A DNA stretch of 64,000 nt from NCBI RefSeq assembly GCF_033568475.1, contig NC_133123.1, forward strand, positions 137,228,242 to 137,292,241, written 5' to 3'. The stretch's first letter is position 1. Each line of letters starts with the position of its first letter. The notes under the pieces were generated by a model. It searched no databases, was not told the DNA's origin, and saw only the letters and a program-made list of their open reading frames with translations. The stretch is from Henckelia pumila (Eukaryota; Streptophyta; Magnoliopsida; Lamiales; Gesneriaceae). The position numbers were made by a program, and so were the translations under genes. This document shows, one piece after another, positions 25,401-37,512 of this stretch.

Positions 25401-26230
25401 GGAATGCAACCACTGTGCACAATATTTATTTTAGATTTTGGTGTTGTCAATGTCATCAACTCAATTACCACCACCAAATAAATCCAAAATTGATTTTTGG
25501 AACAATTCAACCCCATCCACTACCTGGTGGCCACCACTTGTGTCGTTTTTTTGTTTTACTAGTAACAGATACGTGCGTTGCACGTGGATATCAAACTTAA
25601 ATGCACTAGAATGGTCACAAAATTTTGTAAATGAACGTTATATGCAATTTTTTTAAATCTCATATTCAACTATTTTAAATAACTGTGATTTTTTTAATCA
25701 TTTTGTTGTTCAATTTTTTAATCATTCAATTTTTGTATCTTTTATTTTTATTTTTCCTATTTTATTTTTGATTAAATTCATAAATCCTATCATCATCTCT
25801 TGTTTCCATGTTTTTTTTGTCATTATCGAATTTGATGTTATTTAGTCTCTTTGATACTTACATGTTTTTTTTTATTGTGATATTATTGCTTTATTTATTT
25901 GAATTATTGTAATATATTTATTTATTTATTTAAGTTAACTTTTTGAGTTTTCTTCCCTCAACACCCCCCCTTTTGTGTTTTAATTAAGAATCACTCGATT
26001 TTCTCATTTTTTTTTCCACCGTAACTAAATACATCATTGGTTTTAGGTATTAATTTGTCAAATTTTTTTAAAAAATAACATTGTGTGATTTTTTGTTTGG
26101 TTCTTTAAAGTTTTTTCATGTTTAAACATACATTTTTCTTGTAAATGAACCAAACGTAATATTAAATAAATTTTCAACCATCTCTTTCAACACATTCTAA
26201 AGTTTTTTTTACGTGAGATATACCTACGTG
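22494..26230. other. AT-rich intergenic DNA, no gene seen
   Basis: About 3.7 kb without a credible ORF, splice-site series or RNA gene. Composition is very AT-rich (especially 23900-24700). Around 25550-25600 an ACTAGTAACAGATACGTGCGTTGCACG-like motif resembles ends of common plant transposons, but I could not find a partner end or a target duplication. Confidence 0.5.
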
Positions 26231-26233
26231 CAA

Positions 26234-26235
<2 letters not shown>

Positions 26236-26279
<44 letters not shown>

Positions 26280-26336
26280 TAACATCATCATCATCAATTA
26301 ATTAATGTTGTATTGGTTTTCATGCAATGAAATTTC

Positions 26337-26381
<45 letters not shown>

Positions 26382-26575
26382 AGTATTACTAATACTTATT
26401 ATTATTATTATTATTATTATTTAATGTTGTATATATGGAGTTATTAGTATTACTAATAATTATTATATATACATAAATTAATTAATTTTGTATGGATTTT
26501 TTTTTAAATAATTTTTATATATAAATTTGGATAAAAAACTTTTCATGTACCAAATTGAGGGATAATAATGTAAAC

Positions 26576-26619
<44 letters not shown>

Positions 26620-26628
26620 TACTCAAAA

Positions 26629-26716
<88 letters not shown>

Positions 26717-26725
26717 TTTTGAGTA

Positions 26726-26759
<34 letters not shown>

Positions 26760-26936
26760 TAATGTTGTATAAATGGAGTTATTAGAATTACTAATAATTA
26801 GTATATACATAAATTAATTAATTTTTTGTGGATTTTTAATTTATAATAACTTTTATATATAAATTTGGATATAAACTTTTCATGTACCTAATTGAGGGAT
26901 AATAATGTAAAATCACAATTCAAACTCATACTTTTA

Positions 26937-27015
<79 letters not shown>
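26236..27015. repeat. Cluster of long (TAA)n/(TTA)n microsatellites with a large palindrome
   Basis: Triplet tracts lie at about 26236-26280, 26340-26380, 26397-26421, 26577-26626, 26629-26760 and 26938-27015. From 26577 to 26760 an AAT tract, TACTCAAAAAA and another AAT tract face their reverse complements, giving a palindrome of about 180 bp. The flanks 26423-26575 and 26760-26915 are about 90% alike and both include GGATAATAATGTAAA, so the block has also been duplicated. Confidence 0.88.
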
Positions 27016-27020
27016 TAATT

Positions 27021-27842
27021 AGATATTAGATTTGATAAATTTAATTATTTGTTGTATTATTTAAGAAAATTATTTATAACCTTATTACTATTATGGGTAA
27101 GTTATTATACGTAACTAATAGTTTTAATAAAAAAAATATAGTTACCTAAATATTATTAAATAAAAATTCGATATATTATATTGTAAATATTAAATTTTAA
27201 TAATGCATGTATTTTTGTATATGCTGTCATTTTTTAAAATAAAAAATTGATAACATTGTCATCATTATTTTAATTATTTTTATGCTATCATTATTTATTA
27301 TCCTATTAAGTTTCAAAACAACCAAATTTATAATTTTGCATTCTATCTCCATTAAACACGATTAAAATCGAACAAATAATTTTTTAATTTAGTGAAAAAA
27401 TTTAGTAGATACATAAAAACTCAAGAATGTGGATACATACATCAATTTAAGACAATAATTTAAATATTAAGACAATTTGGATAATAAACAAAATTATTTG
27501 TACATTAAACTTAAAAACACAATTTATTTTATATTTACACAATAAATCAAAGAGAGCATGACAAAAAAATTTAATTGAACAATGAAAGACAAAAAATATT
27601 TGTAGGATAAATGAAAACTAAATTAAAGCAATAAATAAACCTAAAGACAATATAGACAATACACAATTAAACTCTCTTTTTTAAGATATATTAGATATTA
27701 GATTATAATTTTGAATCGTAAAATAAAATTTTTATATGAGTCTTGGATAAGAAATAGTGTTATATATCAAGCATGAGAAATCCAATATTCCCTCGAAAAG
27801 TACCCAAAATTCAAGCATTTTAAAATTCCCGTTTCAGCCTAG
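27021..27842. other. AT-rich intergenic DNA downstream of the MATE gene
   Basis: No ORF or repeat of note. The last 60 bp before the stop codon at 27843 should hold the MATE 3' UTR. Confidence 0.45.
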
Positions 27843-30105
27843 CTAAACAATTACATCATATGCCTCAATCTTTAATTTCTCCGAAACTAATAATCCCTTC
27901 TTCTCTTCATTAGTATAGCTAGCCTCGCTGCTCATCTCTAAGCCGATAAGTTTGGAGGAATTCAGAGCCTCGATTTCCCAATCTGTGCAACTAAACACAA
28001 CATATAATATCGATATAGCACACGCGGCCTGGGCAGCCAGCAAGCCAGACCACAGCCCACTGAACCCGACGTCGAACCAGAAGGCTAACGCGACGGCCAC
28101 AGGCGTGCCAACGAAGTAAAATGAGCCAAGATTGATCCGTGCACCCACGGCTGGCCTAGCCGTGCCACGTAGGATGCCACAGCCGGTAGTCTGTGGGCAG
28201 TTTCCAAGCTCACATAAGCCAATGATTGGCAAAACTGAGGCAACTAGAGCTTTTAGCATTTCATCTTCTGTGAAGAGTCCACCCCATTTCTCCTTGAATA
28301 TGATTGTCCATATCACATTGATGAATCCAATAGCAAATGCACCGGCCAATGCAACCATAGCAGCCAACTTAGCCTTGTATGGCCTCCCTGCTCCGAGCTC
28401 ATTGCCGACCTGCGAATAGGATCAGCCGATGCAGGAATTTATTCGACAATAATGTACCAAGTGTGATGCAATGCGCAGAGAATTCAAGACTGTGCTAACT
28501 CGTGTCAACAACTAAGAAATGCATGCGTCAAGTACGAATATGTAACAAGAATAGAAGAGTGGCTAGTGGAGCAAGAATATGTAAACTTAGGATTACTATA
28601 TAGTAATCCTAAATTGAGTAGAATGATTATTGATGACATACTAAAACTGGGGTATTATCCCCCTGAACATCATATGGCCACCAGTAATCCACAAATACGG
28701 GGTCCGCGCTTACTAAAGAAATTTCGGGTCAATTATGGTAATTAGATCTAAACTAAACCCCTGTTATACCCTCAGACTATGTTGAACTCAGCCATCTTAA
28801 GCAGTTTTCTCTTCAATCACATTTAGTTATACCTCATGCTCTCAAGGTAGCTAGGTTGACAGCAATGTATGACAATGTGCACACAAGTACCAGCGGATTA
28901 CTATGGCAAGTAAAGGGAATCAAATTAAACTAATTAAACAGCTTGAAAAGCATCAAGAAGTGCAAAAACACCCCGATAATCAGATAACTTAATCGCAAAA
29001 AAAACCGCAGAATCACCATCTGATAAACTAACATATTTTTCGTAAAATTTAAGTACCCTCGCGGAGACACAGCCCGCCAATGCCATAGGAACGGTGTACA
29101 TAAGGCTGGTTGTCTGAATGATTATGCCAGTGGCGGCCACCGCAAGCTTAGGATCCGGTAAGTATCCGGCCAACACCGTCACAATCTCGTACCACCACCA
29201 CTCCAAACAAATCCCCATACAACTAGGCACTGCCAGCTTAAGCAGAGACGCAAGTCCTCCACAAGCCGCATCAATTCCCTCCCATCTCCACTCCCACCTC
29301 GTATAAGCAACAACATATCCCATCATCAACACCATCATGTGCAAATTAGTGAGCACAGAGGCCATAGCCACACCAGGAACCCCCAACCTCATAACCACAA
29401 CAAGCACATAATTCAATGGAATATGAAACACTACAGCCAACAAAGTGCACCACATTTGGGGCTTTGTCACCCCTTGTGATCTTAAATATACTCTCAATGG
29501 CTGTAAAACAGTGTTTGTCAAAAGGTCAGGAAGTGAGTAAACACAGTATGTCGCAGCCATTGAGGTGATATCTTTATCTTGGCCCATGAAAAGCATGATG
29601 GATTCAAGATTAATCCAAAGGAGACTGATGGGGATTACTGCCAAGAAAAGTATGAAGATCATGCGGTGGAGAGAGAGTGAAAGAAGTTCCCAGTTCTTGC
29701 TTCCGTAGGCTTGGCTACACACAGGCTCCAGCCCAGATGCAAGGCCTACTAAAACTGAATAGCCAGTTATGTTCGTGAAGCCTATAGAAAGGGCACCGCC
29801 GGCTAGCTCTAGGCTCCCAATTCTGCCCAAAAACAACACGGAAACCACCGCTCTAACATACACTAAACAGTTCATTGCAGTTATAGGAAGTGCCATCGAC
29901 CATAGTTCCGTCAACTCCTCCGCTACCTTTTCAAGAAAATCACCCCAAAAAATGCAAATGTTAAATTCATCAGGTATAACTTAGATTCAGCTTTAAAAGC
30001 ATGCATACCATACCAATCTAAAAAAGTGGTGGATAGTCCTGAAAAGGGTACCTGGGAGGAGGTAGGTAATTTGTGGGAGTAAAAGTCTGAACTTATTTCA
30101 GCCAT
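27843..30105 (-). CDS. MATE/DTX efflux carrier (DTX49/DTX51-like), 3 exons, 496 aa
   Basis: Exons: 30105-30052 ([18 protein letters not shown]), 29926-29057 and 28409-27843. They total 1491 bp in frame with GT-AG junctions. The long exon and last exon give the twelve-span multidrug-and-toxic-compound extrusion fold, with family landmarks [70 protein letters not shown] and VGNELGAG. The C-terminal half contains [19 protein letters not shown]. This GNCPQT/GRGTARP pattern is typical of the DTX48-DTX51 branch. Known members of that branch act at endomembranes or late endosomes and influence shoot branching, organ initiation, iron or hormone balance. Substrate cannot be read from sequence. Choosing the first small exon is supported by its position and by the N-terminal HK.PT.S motif of relatives. 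Confidence 0.94.
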
Positions 30106-33100
30106 TTTAGCAACTATGAGCATATGATAAACAAGCTTTTCTTTCTTTCTTTCCTTATTTTCAATGATTTTATGATGGCATGTGATAATCTGCAAAATAA
30201 GGCAAGTCTTGATTACAAGAGATCGAATAATTCCCGGAAGCACACCAAGAATTGCCTTAATAGACTCGAGGAACTGCAAAACAAGAAAATTAATCGATTT
30301 CGTGAATTTTTCCGTTGTTCACATAAATAGCAACCAGGGTAAAGTACAAGCAGAAGATGGAAATAATAGATTTTCACATAAAGACACCTTTTATTTCTTC
30401 TTCAGTTCAAGATCCTGGTTTCTTGAATCTTGACGAAAAAAGAGAACATACACAAGCAAATAATACACACACACGTTCTGTTATGAAATGATCCTCTACC
30501 CAGACTTCAATCTCTACAATTAATCTCAAGAACACACCAGTTCTCACATGCACGTACGCAAACAGAAGAATATGAATGCTAGCCTTACTACTCCACTTGG
30601 AAACTCAGGGCAAGTCTCTGTATTCACTATCAACTTTCGAAGAAGAGAGTATTTTCAACGGGATGAAAACCAACTTCTATACATCATCGATCCTTTATTC
30701 CCTCTTTCTCGAGACACACCTCATGGGCCTTCATACAAATGTTTCACTTCGGATTACTGATTAGTTTCATGTTTTTATGAGTGGGATTTTATATATATAT
30801 AAAACCAAAAAGGGCAGCTAATGGCGGCGACTGTGACACGGGCTTGGTTTTATGAGGAGCTCTGCAACTGAGGCACAAGGAAGGACACGTGAGACAAAAA
30901 AACAAGGGGAAAATAAAGATTAAAGAGGGAAAGCGAGTGTATGCATATATATAAAATAGAAACATGGAATCGAGAGCGACAGAGATTTGGGTGCTTTTTT
31001 TTGCTACACAGTAAAAATGGTGAAAAAGATGATGGAAACTTTCGGTTTCATCTTTACTCTGTTTCTTGAAATGGTGACTGTTCCATTCATTTGTCTGTTG
31101 TTTTCTGGGGAGCAGTTTGCCTGTCAAATATCTGCAATAGGATTTATGATCCTGAATTTTAATTTTGTAATCTTTTTTTTTTTATATATATAATCATAAC
31201 CATATCCATCAGTCAATAGTTTTCTTTTTTAAAAAAAAAATAAAAAAAATAAAAAAACTCATACCTACAGCTGTAATATTTGATCATCGTTCAATCGAAT
31301 CATTTTTTCAGTTTTCGCTCTGTATATTTATATTTTTAAAGTATTTTTATACCGGTGATGATTAATATCGAAAAGTGAAATTTTTTAAAATATTATATTT
31401 TCGTAAAACTCCAAAATGATATCAAAATAGAAAATTTTAAAAATAGTATTTTATAATATTTTTTATGCTAAATATGATAATCATTTGGAAATTTAAAAAT
31501 ATTGATAAAGATGGAGGAATTTTTTTATTAGACATGAATCATGATATTTATAAATAAACAAGAAAATGACTAAAAATATGTTTTTATGATATTTTTTTTT
31601 AATTAAATTAAGATGAAGTGTTTTGACTTTTTGTATTTTTATAAATATATTTTTTGTTTATAAAAAGTTCTACCATTAATTACTCCAAAATTATTTATTT
31701 TAAGTCTCTCTTATATTATATATTATAAATGTGACCGCTCGTAGTCGTATCACGTATGTTCCATAGAAGGTTTTAACTTTTGAAAGAATAATTTGATGCA
31801 TGACTTATAAAAATTTCATTTAAATTGTATCAACCCAAATAGTCAAACTTTTTGCAATTACTTTTTGTTTATTAAAATTTCATGCATGCTAATTATAAGA
31901 GCATATTGAACATTAATGGTAGTCCGTAGTTTTGTGTTTGCCTTTTAAACTAGTAGGTTGAACGTGGATAGCATTTATATCGATATATCGAATCCATGAA
32001 TAAATATTTATATTGGGCATATTAGTAACCTGTTCACTTTTTTACTTGGTATATAATAATAATTGTCACGCCTTAGCTTTACTTCGAAAAGATGGTGACT
32101 TTAGTTAGGTTTTGGATGGAACATATGCTAAATAATTGTGGTGTTTACGTTAATTATGCTTACAGATGATTATTAAATTGATGCGTGAATTGAGCTAAAG
32201 GGGACAAACTTTATGCTTTATCCTCATTGTCGAAACAAAAGGGCCATAATCCGTTCCAAAAAAAAAACAAAAAAAAGGGAAGGGCCATAAGAAACCAGAA
32301 CTATATCAAAGGATGTCAAATCTCATATTTCACAATCACGTACTAAGTTTTTAGCGAAATCTATCACGATCTATACTACATCATCAAAACCTAGATTTTA
32401 ATATAAATAATTTGGTTTTTGGTATAGGAGTATAGCCATATTTTTAAATAGTAGAATTTTTTATATATAGATGAATCAACTTAATTTATATTTATAATAA
32501 AAAATTATTTTATAATATTAAAATAATATTTTTATAATTTGGCTTAAATAAAAGATACGTTTGTATGATTTTCTAGTGAGACCATCCATAGGAGTGTTTA
32601 GGCTTTTTAAATATCCAGAACCTTCGTCCTACAAAATAAATTATTATGTAAATGAAATATAAACATTTATGTATTATTATCCACTTAAATTTATTTATTC
32701 AATATTTTAAATTCCTTGATATTAATAAATTGGTTCACGGAAAAACTATTATAAAAGGACCTCTTAATTAATGCTACTTGCATAATTATTTATTCCCGAT
32801 CGTTGCATGAGTTTTTTTGCCTCACGTCTAAGTTATTTATTCTTAGATGGGCTTTTACGTAGAATCTCATTTCTTAAGTTTAGAATTTGGGCCTAGCCCC
32901 GTGCAAAACTTGATTAAAGCCTTAGCCCCCAGAATCTACTAAAAAACAAAGGAGGCCCAAAACCGAACAATATTTATGGGCCCTAAAACCAGGGTAAATA
33001 AGGAAGCAGACAGCGCAAGCAAAATTTATCAATAGGTTCACTAGTTTGTCAATGAATCCCACGTATATATTTCTATACTTAGACGTACTTAAGGCAAGGA

Positions 33101-33278
33101 CAGTGGAATTTCCCTAAAAACCAGGAAGGCAGAAATAGCTCCGGTTTCGGCTAACTTATGAAGCTAAAAAGCCTGATGTTATTTAAGTATCGCTTTTTTA
33201 AGTTACAATTTTTGTAACCAAAATGACTTCTAGAAAGTCTCTCCCGAGCAAATTTTTATCACATATTCACATGCCATA
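30106..33278. other. MATE upstream region and AT-rich intergenic DNA
   Basis: From 30106 to about 31000 composition is mixed and probably includes the MATE leader and promoter. A TATATATATATAAAA tract at about 30787-30803 could serve as a TATA box with a long leader, but it is low-complexity. From 31000 to 33200 the DNA is AT-rich with no credible ORF. The stretch before 33279 is the DMP 3' flank. Confidence 0.4.
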
Positions 33279-33956
33279 TCAATTTCTTCCATACAAAGCA
33301 TCACTCTGCAGCAAGAAGGGATACCCGATCCCTCTTCTCCTAGAAGGAAACAACACAAAAAACACGCTTATTATGAATCCAACCACCAAGGGGACAATGT
33401 TCACATATTTCCTCGGCAACTCCAAATGATAGCAGCTCAGAACATCGCCGTGAAACAACGCAAATGCAAGAAAAGCAACCGAAGCAAGCGTGGCATGAAA
33501 CATATCTCCCCATCTCAGCCTGAAATCCGACGGCACACACGGCCTTATATGCCCACCGCCAAACGTCCTGATCCCGCGGAACGTTGCCATCCCATAGTAC
33601 AACCTCCCCGTTGCTGAACGAAAACTGTCGGTGAAAGAGAAGAAAACACATGAAGTAGATGAAAAGGCCAAGAAGAAGCCCATTGACCACCTGTCCAAGG
33701 TGGTGCATTTACCATCATTGGTTAGAAGTGGAGCGAAAATGGTGAAGGCGAGGATGGTGGCGGTTGGTAGGAGGACATTGAGTCGAGCTGTACCACTCAA
33801 GATTGTGTTGATAACGCGTATGAAGCCGGAATTATCTGCATCAACTTCTTGATCATCGTCTGCTACATAACAATCACTCTCGTATTGATTGTCTTGTAAG
33901 TAGCAATAGTAGTAATTCTCATCGATTGAGTCCTGAATGTTGTTTTCTACGGACAT
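33279..33956 (-). CDS. DMP (DUF679) family membrane protein, single exon, 225 aa
   Basis: An intact ORF with an ATG at 33956. The N-terminus (about 1-45) is acidic and rich in Tyr/Asp. Then come four membrane segments at about 58-80, 92-112, 150-170 and 186-206. The DUF679 landmarks are present: LNVLLPTATILAFTIFAP, CTTLDRW, SCVFFSFTDSFRSATGRLYY, GMATFRGI, a central HATLASVAFLAFALF, and the C-terminal FPSRRRGIGYPF. DMP proteins are plant-specific four-span proteins of the endomembrane system and tonoplast. Some (DMP8/DMP9) work in sperm-egg fusion, others in senescence. This one resembles the DMP10-like branch more than DMP8/9 by its GYPF ending, which is an inference from memory of the family. 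Introns are normally absent in the family, as here. Confidence 0.92.
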   Translation of the reverse strand: MSVENNIQDSIDENYYYCYLQDNQYESDCYVADDDQEVDADNSGFIRVINTILSGTARLNVLLPTATILAFTIFAPLLTNDGKCTTLDRWSMGFFLAFSSTSCVFFSFTDSFRSATGRLYYGMATFRGIRTFGGGHIRPCVPSDFRLRWGDMFHATLASVAFLAFALFHGDVLSCYHLELPRKYVNIVPLVVGFIISVFFVLFPSRRRGIGYPFLLQSDALYGRN

Positions 33957-34206
33957 ATTGAGTTCGATTATCCTAGAGTTTCGACGAAGCTGAAAGTGAT
34001 TATAATTTTTTTTATGACATGGTAGTTATTATAAGATAGAACGCATTTAAGGAGAAGTCATTCCTTGCTCTCCATTATGTCCTTGTTCATTAATTTTGTT
34101 TAAGAAAGGTATCTTTACCAACTCAGCTTAAGGAGCACAAGCATTAAAAGGAATTACATTTGAAAATAATTACGTGATCTATGAATTTGAAGCATATATT
34201 TTGTAG

Positions 34207-34509
34207 GGAAAAAATTGCATTTTTGGTCCTGTATGTTTGTCACATTGCGATGTCAGTCCTTTATATTTTCAGATTTCAGTTTTAGTTCGCTATCTTTATT
34301 TTTTTGTTACTTTTAGTCGTTTTTCCGACGTGGCACCAATTTAGTGCTGATGTGGAGCTGCCGTGTATAGTGCCACGTAAGCATTTTCGAATAAAAAGGA
34401 CCGAAATTGCCAAAAATCGGAACATGAAGGACTAAAAATGAAATATGAAAACATAAAGGACCAAAATTACAAAGTGACAAACATACCGAACCAAATTTGC
34501 AATTTTTCC
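34207..34509. mobile_element. Mutator-type MITE, 303 bp
   Basis: Ends GGAAAAAATTGCATTTTTGG and (other strand from the right) GGAAAAATTGCAAATTTGG. Both continue into ...GTATGTTTGTCAC, an inverted repeat of about 38 bp. A perfect 9-bp duplication ATTTTGTAG (34198-34206 and 34510-34518) flanks it. The ends resemble those of the element at 1139-2437. No ORF. Confidence 0.85.
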
Positions 34510-34622
34510 ATTTTGTAGATGATGAATGCCTTATGAAACTTCAAGTTGGCATACTACAAAAATAATTGAATGTATAAAAATGTACTTGCTAAAATCCAAC
34601 TGCATCAATTAATAATGACTCT

Positions 34623-34786
34623 TAGGGATGACAATTTTGCCCGTATGGTCGGTTCCCTGCAAGAAAAACCCGAAACAGGTCAAGTTCAGGGGTGAATATT
34701 CAGGTATGGGTTCGGGATTTTTAAAAATCCCCACAACTTATTGGGATGAGTATGAGAGTGTTATCCTCATCCCCGAACCCGCCCCG

Positions 34787-34872
<86 letters not shown>

Positions 34873-35373
34873 GTTTATACATATTTTATTTATCAAATTT
34901 TATTAAATCTAAAATTTATAAAAAAAATATAATTAAGAGTATTACTATTCTTTAGTTTATATATTTTTATGTATTATATATAATATATAAGTTTATGATA
35001 ACATACTTTTGTTATGACATAAAATTATAATTTGAATCTCATTCATATTACGTAGACATATAAACTATTAATATTAATCTATATATATATTTTAATATTT
35101 AGAAAATATATATATTCTTAGTATATTTTTTATATATAGTATTTTTATTAGTAACGATATTTGTTATTTAAAATATTTTGATTAATTTTAAAAGATAATA
35201 TTTTAATCAAAATTTTTACTTAAAATATTTAATATATTTTATCATAAAATTGAATACTAATTTTTTATTCTTATATAATAAAGTTTTTGAATATCATATA
35301 TATATATATATTATAATAAAATTTATTGATAATATATATATTCTCGGATATGAGGATGGAGATTTGGTCCCCC
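34623..35373. mobile_element. Ac/Ds-like non-autonomous hAT element, right end missing (copy A)
   Basis: It starts TAGGGATGACAA, like the Ac/Ds terminus. A G/C-rich block (GAACCCGCCCCGATAATAAT) leads into a long (TAA)n tract (34784-34871) and an AT-rich core. The copy stops inside the right G-rich block (TTGGTCCCC) at about 35373 and joins copia-derived DNA. It is alignable with copy B (35777-48883) through most of its length. The 92-residue ORF over the repeat tract is only translated microsatellite. Confidence 0.7.
34784..34871. repeat. (TAA)n microsatellite in hAT copy A
   Basis: About 29 uninterrupted AAT triplets. The equivalent tract in copy B lies at 35914-35987, so the microsatellite is part of this transposon family. 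Confidence 0.95.
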
Positions 35374-35776
35374 TAATTCAATACATACTAGAATTTTCTC
35401 AAAAACTCTGGAACGATTACATTGAATTTTTTTGAAACTCTGGAACGATTAGAAACCCACATTTCAAGATATTTCTCAGATGTTTACTTGAAATTTCTCC
35501 AACCTCTATAGTTTTCTTCAATGTGTTTTCCTTCGGTTACATCGTGCTATTTGTATTTTTTTTTAAACATTACTGCAATTTTATGCATGCTCTAATTCCG
35601 ATTGGGCATCGTATCCTATGAGCCGCAAATCTGTTACTGGTTATGTTGTTACTCTTTGCTCTTCATTGGTTTCACACTGTTTCTAGATTTTTCGTTGAAA
35701 CTGAGCATTGGTAAATGACCTCTGTTACTTTTGAAATATTTGGTTGATGATAGAATGATAGAGATGAAGAATTTTT
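35374..35776 (+). pseudogene. Decayed Ty1/copia RNase H fragment (copy R1)
   Basis: From about 35590 the plus strand encodes remnants of copia RNase H: SDWASYPMSRKSVTG-like residues, then GSSLVS-like residues and ...EHR.MTSV. Stops and losses interrupt it. The same unit recurs at 48884-49230 and 49231-49940, so the fragment was duplicated in tandem. Confidence 0.55.
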
Positions 35777-35912
35777 TAGGGATGCCAATTTTTTCTGTGG
35801 GTTCGGCTCCCCACGGAAAAAACCGAAAACGGGATGGGTTCGAGGGTGCAAACTTATAAAAATACCCGCAACTTATTGGGGTGGGTATGGGACCATCCCC
35901 GAACCCGCCCCG

Positions 35913-35988
<76 letters not shown>

Positions 35989-36722
35989 AGTGTATAAATA
36001 TTTTATTTATCAAATTTTATTAAATCTAAAATTTTATAAAAATTATAATTAAAAGTATTACTATTCTTTAGTTTATATATTTTTTATGTATTATATATAA
36101 TATATACGCATATGATACCATAATTTTGTTATGAAATAAAATTATTATTTGAATCTCATTCATATTACATAGATATATAAACTATTAATATTAATCTATG
36201 TATATATTTTGTTATTTATTTTGATAAATTTAGAAAAAAATATATATTCTTAATAAGGCTCCGTTTGGACATGTTTTTTTTAAAAAAACGTTTTAAAAAA
36301 AAGCGTTTTTAAAAAAACTTTTTTTATAAAATATTTTGAAAGGTTTTTTAAGAATAGATATGTGTTTGACAATTATTTTATAAAAATATTTTTATAGTTA
36401 AAAATGTGTTTGGATAACTATTTTAGAAAAAAACAATTTTAAAGTTAAAAATAATTAAGAAGGTGTTTGGACCACTATTTTATAAAAACTTTTTAATATT
36501 AATTAATTTTCTTTTCGTTATTTTTATATTTTGTTATTTATTTTATTTTTCTTTTCATTTAGTTCACAGTTAAATGTATAAAATTTAAACCATACAAATT
36601 TTCATTTAAAATATAGCAACAAAAAAACATAATAAGTACAATAAATATATAAAATTAAAACATACAAATTATCATTTAAAATATTGAAAGCAAAAAAAAA
36701 ATCATTTATAATAATAAAATTT

Positions 36723-37463
36723 TTAACGACTTGATCTCGATGCATTCCATATTTCATTTGCTATAGTAATTCGACGATTATTCCATTGCAAGACCGCACC
36801 ATCATACGTGTCAATTTCTTGCAATTTGTTTTGATTTCCATCATTGCCTTCATTTCCGCTTTCTTGCTCCACCTGTAACTCTTCATTTGCAAACTCACGA
36901 ATAATATCATCTTCTAGTTGAACGTCTTTAATAAAATCATGTAACACACAACAAGCAATTACAAATAAAATTTGATGCCTTAAACTATAGTTATTCATTG
37001 GTCCCCTAAGGAAGACAAAACGACGCTTCAAACATCCAAAACTTCTTTCAATCACATTTCGTAATAAAGAATAATGAATGTGATTGAAATATTCTTCTTG
37101 AGTTCTTGGAGCACGTCCTCGACCAATAAAGTCTTGCATGTGATAGCCAACACCACGAAATGGAGCCATAAATCCCGGTATATTTTTGTATGCTGATTCA
37201 ACCACATTGTATTTAACTAAAGGAGGCATACAAAGTCGTCTAAAAGTATCCACTGTGATCCGAAAATTTTCTAAAATTTGAGCACAATGTCCGGTCAATA
37301 GTTCCCTCGTATAATCATTCCCAATAAGTGCTGGTGTCCTACATGGTATTCTATCAATCGCAAGAATTTTTCTTTTACGACCTTGCACTAATTGGTATAG
37401 CCTCCATTCCTCAATCTCATCGTCAGATGAAGAAGAGAAATCTAATTGTGAAAAATCAGCCAT
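36723..37463 (-). pseudogene. Harbinger transposase with an internal deletion
   Basis: An open 246-aa frame, against about 400 aa for the family. Residues about 1-75 are the N-terminal part (DTFRRLC). The frame then jumps directly to the C-terminal part of the DDE nuclease: IPGFMAPFRGVGYH, RNVIERSFGCLKRRF and ACCVLHDFI. The missing middle normally holds the first two catalytic Asp residues (in the LDGTH and DSRVL regions). The glutamate in NVIERSFG is kept. There are no splice signals at the junction, so this is a deletion and not an intron. Without those Asp residues it cannot cut DNA, though the reading frame stayed open. Confidence 0.82.
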
Positions 37464-37512
37464 ATAGTTTACCTATAATCACAATAATTAACATTAACAA
37501 AAATATTTAACT

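Noticed and set aside
25250-25600. 116-residue ORF
   Set aside because: No recognisable domain, biased low-complexity composition, and no splice or promoter context.
26543-26728. 61-residue ORF of poly-Asn, poly-Tyr and poly-Leu
   Set aside because: Pure translation of TAA/TTA microsatellite; no real gene.
34628-34906. 92-residue ORF with poly-Ile
   Set aside because: It crosses the (TAA)n tract of the Ac/Ds-like element; open only because the repeat has no stop in that frame. The poly-Asn ORF at 35834-36052 is the same case.
37225-37245. Intron in the Harbinger transposase to explain the missing middle
   Set aside because: No GT donor or AG acceptor flanks a removable segment; the frame is simply continuous, so the domain is deleted.
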